Of a stretch of 64,000 nucleotides of DNA, positions 56,489 to 64,000 are shown in pieces. Source of the stretch: Oscillospiraceae bacterium (GTDB taxonomy: Bacteria > Bacillota > Clostridia > Oscillospirales > JAAYXM01); assembly GCA_015067485.1 (NCBI GenBank), contig SVMJ01000005.1:28528-92527 (forward strand), read 5' to 3'. Position numbers and translations under genes: made by a program. Each line of letters opens with the position of its first letter. Within the stretch, counting starts at the first letter, position 1. Under the pieces are notes generated by a model that saw only the letters and a program-made list of their open reading frames with translations, made no database searches and had not been told where the DNA came from.

Positions 56489-58686
56489 AAAATAAAAAGC
56501 ATTATTATATTTCACTTTTTACTGGTGCTGGCGGTCTTGATATTGGGTTTAAAGAAGCAGGTTTTAAAGGTTTACTTGCGAGTGATATAATGCCTCAGGC
56601 AAAAGATACATACGATTTTAATTTCCCTGATGAAACATATCTGTTAAAAGATATTAGAAAATTATCCATTGCAGAAATTAAGTCTTTTATTGGAAACAAA
56701 AAAGTTGATGTTATTATTGGTGGCCCACCATGTCAAGGCTTTTCGAATATGGGAAATAAAAACTCGGCAGATCCGAGGAATATGCTTTTCGAAAGCTATG
56801 TAAAAATAGTGGATGCCATTCGCCCAAAATGTTTTGTTTTTGAAAATGTCAAGGGTTTATATACTATGTTTGAAGGACGCTATTTTAGCCAAGTTGTTAA
56901 AGCGTTTTTATCCATTGGATATAATTTGCATTACTCTATGCTTGATACATCAAATTATGGCGTTCCGCAAAAACGAGAAAGAATATTTATAGTTGGAACG
57001 ACATCTGATGACCAATTTCTTTTCCCAGAACACAGCAATACTTCTTACGGTACAATTAAATCTTTTATCAATGTTGGGGAAGCAATAAATGATCTTACCT
57101 ATAAGGGTGAAGAAGTGGCAAATCACATAGCACTAAACCATTCGGAAGTTGTTGTCAGAAGATATAAGCTAATCCCTGAAGGCGGTAAATTACCAAAACC
57201 AGAAGAGTTGCCAGAGGATATCAGGCGAAAGAATTTTGGCAATACCTATACTCGCTTACATCGGAACGAACTATCTTCAACAATCGTTCCTGGAAATAAT
57301 GCACTTCCTGTTCATCCGGTCCTCAATCGTAGTCTTACGCCTAGAGAGGGGGCACGCATACAAACATTTCCTGATTATTATATTTTTAAGGGCGATCGTA
57401 GGTCGCAGTGCATACAGGTAGGAAATGCTGTCCCGCCCCTTATTGCCGCCAAAATAGCTGATTGTGTTCGTCACTTCATTGATGGCGAGGCCTATAATGG
57501 AATTATGCCTGACAATTCTGTTTTTGTAAAAACGGGAGTTGAAAAATCTTTGTGCAAAGTTCGCAAAGCAAAGCGAGCTACACTTAAATTTGGTGATTTA
57601 TTCTGTGGCGCAGGGGGCTTTACCAAAGGATTAGAACAAGCAGGCTTGGAATGCGTGTTGGGTGCAGAGTTTAATGAATATGCTGTTGAAGCTTATCGCA
57701 AAAATTTCACTCATGAATGTCTTCAAATTGATCTATCAACAGAAGAAAATCAGATATTAGTTGCTGAAAAATTGAAACGTCAAAAGGTGGATCTGGTTGT
57801 TGGCGGACCTCCGTGTCAAGGATTTTCCATATTTGGAAACAGGAGGTTTGTTAACACAAAAAATCATGACTTGACTAAAGACCAGAGAAACAACTTAGTG
57901 TATGCGTTTGCAAATATTGTAGTTCGCTCTGAAACCCCTTGGTTTATAATGGAAAATGTACCAGGTATTCTTTCAGCACATAATGGTGAATATGTCAATA
58001 CAATTAAGAAATATTTCAATGAACATGGATATCGGACTGAGCATAGAATTATAAATGCTGCAGATTATGGTGCGCCACAATTAAGACGTAGATTCATACT
58101 AATTGGAACTAAAACAGATTTTGCTTTTCCATTCCCGAAGGCAAAGTATTTTGAAAACCCCGAATCTTGGCAACATCCATACAGAACTGTTGAAGAGGTG
58201 CTGACTGATTTGGTGGATGAAGAAACTTTAGGGAAACTAAAAAACCATCGAGCACCGAGTCATTCCAAAATTGTAGCAGAGCGATTCTCATATATCCCTG
58301 AGGGAGGGAAGATGGATGTAGAGTTGTTGCCTGAACATTTGAAGCTAGGAACAAAAACAGGAAAACCCGTAGCAAACTTCAGTCATGTTTTTGCTAGATT
58401 GGATCGAAAAAAACCTTCTTGCACAATTGTTCCAGGACATAATGCTCTTCCCGTGCATCCCACACTTAATAGAACATTGACTGTAAGAGAAGCCGCACGC
58501 ATACAAACATTTCCCGATGATTTTGAGTTTGTAGGACCTATTATTAATCAATGTTTGCAAGTAGGAAATGCATTTCCGTGTATTGTGGCACAGACCTTCG
58601 GAGAAAGATTACGAACGGTTATTAACAAAGAATGGAATGACGAGTCTGCAACACATCTTGCGAAAAAATCAATGTTAGAGGAGTGA
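56485..58686 (+). CDS. DNA (cytosine-5-)-methyltransferase with two tandem complete C5-MTase domains
   Basis: Two copies of each: SLFTGAGGLD / DLFCGAGGFT; IIGGPPCQGFS / VVGGPPCQGFS; FENVKGL / MENVPGI; YGVPQKRERIF / YGAPQLRRRFI; TIVPGNNALPVHPVLNR / TIVPGHNALPVHPTLNR; QVGNAVPP / QVGNAFP. Confidence 0.92.
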   Translation: MKNKKHYYISLFTGAGGLDIGFKEAGFKGLLASDIMPQAKDTYDFNFPDETYLLKDIRKLSIAEIKSFIGNKKVDVIIGGPPCQGFSNMGNKNSADPRNMLFESYVKIVDAIRPKCFVFENVKGLYTMFEGRYFSQVVKAFLSIGYNLHYSMLDTSNYGVPQKRERIFIVGTTSDDQFLFPEHSNTSYGTIKSFINVGEAINDLTYKGEEVANHIALNHSEVVVRRYKLIPEGGKLPKPEELPEDIRRKNFGNTYTRLHRNELSSTIVPGNNALPVHPVLNRSLTPREGARIQTFPDYYIFKGDRRSQCIQVGNAVPPLIAAKIADCVRHFIDGEAYNGIMPDNSVFVKTGVEKSLCKVRKAKRATLKFGDLFCGAGGFTKGLEQAGLECVLGAEFNEYAVEAYRKNFTHECLQIDLSTEENQILVAEKLKRQKVDLVVGGPPCQGFSIFGNRRFVNTKNHDLTKDQRNNLVYAFANIVVRSETPWFIMENVPGILSAHNGEYVNTIKKYFNEHGYRTEHRIINAADYGAPQLRRRFILIGTKTDFAFPFPKAKYFENPESWQHPYRTVEEVLTDLVDEETLGKLKNHRAPSHSKIVAERFSYIPEGGKMDVELLPEHLKLGTKTGKPVANFSHVFARLDRKKPSCTIVPGHNALPVHPTLNRTLTVREAARIQTFPDDFEFVGPIINQCLQVGNAFPCIVAQTFGERLRTVINKEWNDESATHLAKKSMLEE

Positions 58687-58691
58687 AAAAT

Positions 58692-59930
58692 ATGGCATTA
58701 AATCATCATGTTCTCGCCAAAGCAACCACCGATGCGATTTTGCAGAATTTTAAATCCGCGATATGGAAATATAACGGAGATTGCGGTGCGGATTTTTATA
58801 GAGTCGGCACGAGCGCAGATTTCCCTTCTCCTGATGCAGCATTTTACGATCCAAAAAACAAAAAACTTGCCTCTTTTGAGTTTAAACCTGCAACAGAAAC
58901 AAAAAGAGGAATGCTTACGGGGGTTGGTCAGAGTATCGCTTATTTAAAGAATTGTGATTTGGCATATCTTATTTCTCCTCATATCATTGATGGATTTAAT
59001 ATGGGAGAATTTTTGACCGATGTATACGAAAATCAAATTGGAAACAAAGTTCCCGTTGGATTAATTCTTTACGACAATAATAATCCTAACAATTTGACCT
59101 TGGCTCATAATGTAGATGAGCTTTCAACATCAAAAGCCGTTCACATACACAAGCCGACAGCAGACCGTTTTTGGGCAAAGCATCAAGATTTGCCAATTGC
59201 TATGTTTCATTTGCTCTTACATTACTACTATCTTAAAAAGGTAGGAATGTTCGAGGGTGATGCTTTTTCTGCTTGCTGGAATGAAAGGATGATACCGGAG
59301 AATATTCTTGATGACTTTGTTGTTAAACCTGTAAAAGATATTTCAGGAAATATTATCGGAACGCTTCAAACCAACAAGCCTCTAACATTCTTGGAGAAAA
59401 TAATTCCCGCTATTCAAAAGAAAGAACCACGAGACCAATGGTCAGTAAAATTAAGACATGCAATTGATGCAACATATATCGGCGATAACTATTATAATTC
59501 CATAAGAAAGAATTATGTGACTTTTCTTAAACACATTCAAGTTGTAGATTCAGAAGGATGCTTGACAGATTCTGGGTTTAATCTTTATCATGTTGGTCTA
59601 TCTAATGGTCCGACAAGTAAACTTTTTGTGGATTATTTTACAAGAGAGGTTTTAACAGTTGGTCATCACTTGGATTTGTTACTTGATATTGATTCAATTT
59701 CTCAAAAATATCCTGATAAAGACATAGACGAGGTTTTAACTATATTAGAAACTGAGTACGAACTTAAGGGGTACATAAAACGCAATCCTAAAAGGATTGC
59801 CGGAGACGAATCTAAGACGGGATTTCTCAAGTATGAGAAAATTTTGTGGCAGTCTCTTGGCCTTATGGATAGCAAATATAATATTTCTTGGAAAAGAATT
59901 ACAGAGATTTGCTCGTTGCCCGAGCTTTGA
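58692..59930 (+). CDS. putative type II restriction endonuclease partner (PD-(D/E)XK-like)
   Basis: Overlaps/abuts the MTase; FPSPDAAFYDPKNKKLASFEFKPATETKRGMLTGVGQSIAYL fits a PD...ExK-like core. Confidence 0.6.
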   Translation: MALNHHVLAKATTDAILQNFKSAIWKYNGDCGADFYRVGTSADFPSPDAAFYDPKNKKLASFEFKPATETKRGMLTGVGQSIAYLKNCDLAYLISPHIIDGFNMGEFLTDVYENQIGNKVPVGLILYDNNNPNNLTLAHNVDELSTSKAVHIHKPTADRFWAKHQDLPIAMFHLLLHYYYLKKVGMFEGDAFSACWNERMIPENILDDFVVKPVKDISGNIIGTLQTNKPLTFLEKIIPAIQKKEPRDQWSVKLRHAIDATYIGDNYYNSIRKNYVTFLKHIQVVDSEGCLTDSGFNLYHVGLSNGPTSKLFVDYFTREVLTVGHHLDLLLDIDSISQKYPDKDIDEVLTILETEYELKGYIKRNPKRIAGDESKTGFLKYEKILWQSLGLMDSKYNISWKRITEICSLPEL

Positions 59931-60118
59931 AAGGGCGGTTGTATTATAGCAAATGAGTAAGCAAAGGTGTTAAAAAGGTGATTCTATAATTCTGCAACAA
60001 TTTGCAAAACAAAGTATTCAGGAAACCAAGTCTATGGCCACCGGTGATTCAATCCGTTATTTTAATTAAACAAAAGTGATAACAAATTCTTATTCTGTGT
60101 TGAAGGGAGTATCGATTT

Positions 60119-61030
60119 ATGTCAAATATTATAGCAGTTGTTTGGGATTTTGATAAAACTTTAATTAGCGACTATATGCAAGCCCCTATTTTTAAAAAGT
60201 ATGGCGTGGATGCTAAACAGTTTTGGAAGGAAGTGAATGAACTTCCTACTAAATACTTATCAGAACAAAATGTTAAAGTAAATCCCGACACAATATATTT
60301 AAACCATTTTATAAACTATGCCAAAGCCGGAAAATTCAAAGGATTGAATAACGCTCTTCTTCGTGAATTAGGAAAAGAGTTGAAGTTTTATAATGGACTC
60401 CCTGCGCTTATGGAAATAAGCAAAAAGATGATTGAGGATGATCCGATTTATTCAGAATATGATATAAAGGTTGAACATTATATAGTAAGTACAGGTTTTA
60501 CCGAAATGATAAAAGGATCAGAAGTCAATGATTATGTATCCGGAATTTGGGGATGCGAATTAATAGAAGCTCCTGATGAAGATGGAAATGCGGTTATTAG
60601 CGAAATCGGATATACAATTGACAACACAACTAAAACAAGAGCAATTTTTGAAATTAATAAAGGTGTAGGAATTTGGGAAGATGTCAATGTAAATACCAAA
60701 ATGGCTGAAGATCTGCGAAGAGTTCCTTTAAGAAACATGATATACATAGCTGATGGGCCGAGTGATGTGCCTGCGTTTTCAACATTAAATAAGGGTGGTG
60801 GAGCTACTTTTGCAATTTACCCCCGTAACGACATAAGGGCATTTTCGCAAGTGGAGCAATTGCGAAAGGACGGAAGAATAAATATGTATGCAGAGGCCGA
60901 CTATTCTGAAGGCACAACTGCATACATGTGGATAACAGGAAAAATCAAAGAATTTGCAGACAGAATAAGAGAAACTGAGCGTTCGAAGTTAAAGAGTTCT
61001 ATTTCTGATGTTCCCAAACACCTTACGTAA
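60119..61030 (+). CDS. HAD superfamily hydrolase/phosphatase
   Basis: AVVWDFDKTLISDYMQ (DxDxT) and MIYIADGPSDVPAF (GDGxxD-like). Confidence 0.85.
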   Translation: MSNIIAVVWDFDKTLISDYMQAPIFKKYGVDAKQFWKEVNELPTKYLSEQNVKVNPDTIYLNHFINYAKAGKFKGLNNALLRELGKELKFYNGLPALMEISKKMIEDDPIYSEYDIKVEHYIVSTGFTEMIKGSEVNDYVSGIWGCELIEAPDEDGNAVISEIGYTIDNTTKTRAIFEINKGVGIWEDVNVNTKMAEDLRRVPLRNMIYIADGPSDVPAFSTLNKGGGATFAIYPRNDIRAFSQVEQLRKDGRINMYAEADYSEGTTAYMWITGKIKEFADRIRETERSKLKSSISDVPKHLT

Positions 61031-61044
61031 GGAAGATATAAGCT

Positions 61045-62115
61045 ATGTTAGAAAAACTAAAACAGTTTAATTTTTCAGATATAAATTTAGATGACTGCTT
61101 TTTCGACTCCCTAAAAGCGGATTATGGTCCACAATTTATTGAGTGGTATACCAGAAAAGCAACTGAGGGCGCAAAAGCATTAGCTGTAGTAGACAATAGA
61201 GGTGTTCATGCATTCTTATACATGAAAAGAGAGAACGAAGAAATCGCAACCAAAGACATTGTTTTACCAAAAGCAGAAAGGGTTAAAATCGGAACTTTAA
61301 AACTTGATTCTACAGTTGAAGGCCAACGACTAGGAGAGGGTGTTATTGGCGTGGCTTTGTGGAAATGGCAATTGTCTAAAATCAGGGAAGTATATCTGAC
61401 TGTTTTTCCAAAACAAATTACTTTGATTAGTATGTTAGAAAAGTTCGGGTTTAAGCAAGTTGGCATAAAAGAAAATGGGGAATTAATTTTAATGAAATCC
61501 AGAGATAATATAGATTTTTCTTCCCCATACAAATCATTCCCGTTCATTTACAAAAAAGCAAATAGATTTGGACTTATACCTATAAAGGATATATTTCACG
61601 ATAAGTTATTTACATATTCTGAGTCTTTCTATAAACTCTCCGATTTTAAAGAAGCTATTGCCGGAAATGGTATTACAAAAGTATACATTGGATGCCCATA
61701 TACTTGTACTCAATATTCAGAAGGTCAAGTTGTTGGCATATACAGAATATATACAGGCAACGGTTCTAAAGGCAACAGATCTGCAATTACCTCTTTTTGT
61801 ACAATAACAAAAATCACAATTGTAAAATCGGACAATAAAGAAAATATGTCATTCGATGAATATATGAAAATGGCAGGTAATAAAACTATTTTTGAGTCAT
61901 CAGAACTTCGCTCTATATATAAAAGCAGAAATGTTATTATGATAGAAATGGTTTATAACACATTTCTTCCTAAAGGTAAAAATATAACATATTGGCAGCT
62001 GAAGAACAATCAATTGTTTGAAGATCATCCCTATAACATTGAGTATACTGCTGAACAAATGAAAAGCATAATGAAAATGGGAGGGGTTGACATTGAAAAT
62101 ATTATTATCGATTAA
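61045..62115 (+). CDS. GNAT N-acetyltransferase fused to a C-terminal domain (possibly PUA/EVE/ASCH-like)
   Basis: IGTLKLDSTVEGQRLGEGVIGVALWKWQLSKIREVYLTVFPKQITLISMLEKFGFKQVG (GNAT-like); C-terminal GQVVGIYRIYTGNGSKGNRSAITSFCTITKI. Confidence 0.65.
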   Translation: MLEKLKQFNFSDINLDDCFFDSLKADYGPQFIEWYTRKATEGAKALAVVDNRGVHAFLYMKRENEEIATKDIVLPKAERVKIGTLKLDSTVEGQRLGEGVIGVALWKWQLSKIREVYLTVFPKQITLISMLEKFGFKQVGIKENGELILMKSRDNIDFSSPYKSFPFIYKKANRFGLIPIKDIFHDKLFTYSESFYKLSDFKEAIAGNGITKVYIGCPYTCTQYSEGQVVGIYRIYTGNGSKGNRSAITSFCTITKITIVKSDNKENMSFDEYMKMAGNKTIFESSELRSIYKSRNVIMIEMVYNTFLPKGKNITYWQLKNNQLFEDHPYNIEYTAEQMKSIMKMGGVDIENIIID

Positions 62116-62473
62116 ATCTGAGTATGCAAACAAGATTATTTCTGGGGAGAAAAAATATGAATTTAGAAAAGCCCTTCCAAAACAGAGAGTTGATTCTATT
62201 GTTTTGTATATTACTTCGCCACAATGTAAAGTGATTGGTGAAGTACAAGTTAAAGGCACTATTGTTGACTCTGTGGCGAGAATATGGGATATAACGAAAA
62301 AAGATGCCGGAATTAGTCATAAAAAGTATTTGCAATACTTTAAAAATAAAAAAGCTGCAAAAGCTTTTGTGTTAGGAGAAGTCACGCTATATAGCGAAGA
62401 AAAGATCCTTAATGAGTTTGGTATAAATAGTGCTCCTCAATCTTTTGTATATTTGAAACAGGAGAAAGCGTGA
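62093..62473 (+). CDS. ASCH-domain-like protein
   Basis: KILLSIKSEYANKIISGEKKYEFRKALPKQRVDSIVLYITSPQCKVIGEVQVKGTI; TTG start inferred after GGGAGGGG. Confidence 0.75.
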   Translation: MKILLSIKSEYANKIISGEKKYEFRKALPKQRVDSIVLYITSPQCKVIGEVQVKGTIVDSVARIWDITKKDAGISHKKYLQYFKNKKAAKAFVLGEVTLYSEEKILNEFGINSAPQSFVYLKQEKA

Positions 62474-63177
62474 TGAATCGACCATACATAATCTGCCATA
62501 TGGTAACTTCCATAGACGGGAAGGTTACGGGAGATTTTTTGTCGCGTTCGGAGTGTGAGGCGGCGACGGATGTTTATTATGAACTAAACCGTGAGTACAA
62601 CAAAAACGGTGCAAATGGTTTTATCTGCGGTCGTGTGACGATGGAAAGTAGTTTTACCGGCGGTTGGTATCCCGATTTGACGGAATATCCGATTATCGAA
62701 AGTAAAGATGATTTTATCCCCGATAATTTATCCGGCTTCTATGCCGTCAGCTTTGACCCGAAAGGCAAGCTCGGTTGGAAAAGCAACAAGATAATCGACG
62801 AAGACCCGGGATATAACAATGCGCAGATAATTGAAGTTCTCACTGAGCAGGTTAACGGGCGTTATCTTGGTTATCTTCGCGAAATGAAGATTCCGTATAT
62901 CTTCGCAGGTGAAACTGAAATTGATGTGAAAACAGCCATTGCAAAGCTATACACCCTTACAGGCATCTCTTCCCTGCTACTTGAGGGCGGAAGCATCGTA
63001 AACGGATATTTTGAGCGTGCACAGGTAATTGACGAGTTAAGCCTTGTTGTAGCACCGATTGTTGCAGATGCAGAAGATAAGCCACTCTTTATGGCAAGCT
63101 CTGTTTCAGACTTTGAATTAAAAGGAATCAGGCAGTACAACAGCAGCGTAATTTGGTTAAACTACAAGCGAAAATAA
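62473..63177 (+). CDS. RibD C-terminal / dihydrofolate reductase-like family protein
   Basis: MNRPYIICHMVTSIDGKVTGDFLSRSEC...FICGRVTMES...GISSLLLEGGSIVNGYF. Confidence 0.88.
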   Translation: MNRPYIICHMVTSIDGKVTGDFLSRSECEAATDVYYELNREYNKNGANGFICGRVTMESSFTGGWYPDLTEYPIIESKDDFIPDNLSGFYAVSFDPKGKLGWKSNKIIDEDPGYNNAQIIEVLTEQVNGRYLGYLREMKIPYIFAGETEIDVKTAIAKLYTLTGISSLLLEGGSIVNGYFERAQVIDELSLVVAPIVADAEDKPLFMASSVSDFELKGIRQYNSSVIWLNYKRK

Positions 63178-63191
63178 GGTGTTTTAGTAAA

Positions 63192-64000
63192 ATGGAAAAC
63201 AGAAAAGAATTCTTGGCAACGGAGCCTATCGGAAAGCTTCTTTTCAGGCTGTCAATCCCGACGGTGGTAGCGCAGCTTATCAATATGCTTTACAACATCG
63301 TTGACCGCATATACATCGGTCATATGCCGGGCGACGGAAGTCTTGCACTCACGGGTGTCGGCGTGTGTATGCCGCTTATTATGCTCGTGTCGGCTTTTGC
63401 GGCGCTCGTAAGCGCGGGCGGTGCGCCGAGAGCATCAATCTTTATGGGTGAAAAGAAAATTGACACTGCGGAAAAGACGCTCGGCAACTGCTTTAGTTTG
63501 CAAATTGTTGTATCTTTGGTTCTGACCGCGGTTTTGCTTATATGGAACAAGGACTTGCTTCTCGCCTTCGGTGCGAGCGAAAACACAATCGGCTACGCAA
63601 CCGAGTATATGAGCATTTATGCGATAGGCACTCTGTTTGTGCAGATGACCTTGGGTATGAATACATTTATCACAGCGCAGGGCTTTACCAGCGTTTCGAT
63701 GATTTCGGTAATTATTGGTGCGGTGTGCAATATAGCACTTGACCCGATATTCATTTTCGGTCTTGATATGGGCGTTCGCGGTGCGGCACTTGCGACAATC
63801 ATTTCGCAAATGCTTTCCTGCGTGTGGATTATATCTTTCCTTTGCGGCAAAAAGACACAACTTCGCATAAGATGTGAGAATTTAAAGCTGGAAGCAAAAA
63901 TAATCCTGCCTTGCATCGCACTCGGTGCGGCGGCGTTTGTAATGCAGTCGAGCGAGAGCGTTATTTCCGTCTGCTTTAATTCATCGCTTCTCAAATACGG
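63192..64000 (+). CDS. MATE family efflux transporter (partial, runs off window)
   Basis: MENRKEFLATEPIGKLLFRLSIPTVVAQLINMLYNIVDRIYIGHMPGDGSLALTGVGVCMPL. Confidence 0.92.
   Translation, partial: MENRKEFLATEPIGKLLFRLSIPTVVAQLINMLYNIVDRIYIGHMPGDGSLALTGVGVCMPLIMLVSAFAALVSAGGAPRASIFMGEKKIDTAEKTLGNCFSLQIVVSLVLTAVLLIWNKDLLLAFGASENTIGYATEYMSIYAIGTLFVQMTLGMNTFITAQGFTSVSMISVIIGAVCNIALDPIFIFGLDMGVRGAALATIISQMLSCVWIISFLCGKKTQLRIRCENLKLEAKIILPCIALGAAAFVMQSSESVISVCFNSSLLKY

Larger units (their letters stand above)
52895..64000. mobile_element. integrated mobile element (ICE/IME-like), left end at truncated cotJC, right end not determined (may end inside the window)
   Basis: Visible drop in GC content, disrupted host gene, RepA_N/ParB/TnpV/MobC-like genes, RM cargo. 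Confidence 0.7.

Overview
The window looks like a Firmicutes/Clostridia chromosome (probably Oscillospiraceae-like; inferred from gene content). From about 1 to 52.9 kb it is mostly housekeeping: fhs start, rodA, an RqcH/NFACT gene, trmK, a TepA-like gene, a P-type ATPase, orphan trpB behind a T-box, rpoD-dnaG-dgt, cobO, apbE, a TSUP pair, tRNAs, a two-component system with a GerMN lipoprotein, metY, paaK-iorAB-ACT, a lipid operon, and a c-di-GMP pair with a GEMM-I riboswitch. At about 52.9 kb a cotJC-like manganese catalase gene is cut off at its N-terminus. A visibly AT-richer mobile element follows, with RepA_N, ParB, TnpV, MobC-like genes, a restriction-modification locus with two fused C5-methyltransferase domains, then a HAD / GNAT+PUA-like / ASCH-like cassette. 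The most interesting items are: (1) two paralogous Big_2 secreted-protein loci sharing a C-terminal domain, each followed by an unlisted short ORF of the form 'M..Y..PELE....DVMT.S.N', one of them split by an in-frame TAG; (2) the double-MTase RM locus and the neighbouring HAD-GNAT-ASCH cassette; (3) three hairpins with different but self-complementary stems and conserved flanks upstream of a MobC-like gene; (4) an RR-HK-GerMN lipoprotein operon resembling MtrAB-LpqB; (5) a GEMM-I riboswitch in front of an EAL gene. All family calls come from reading motifs; no database search was run.
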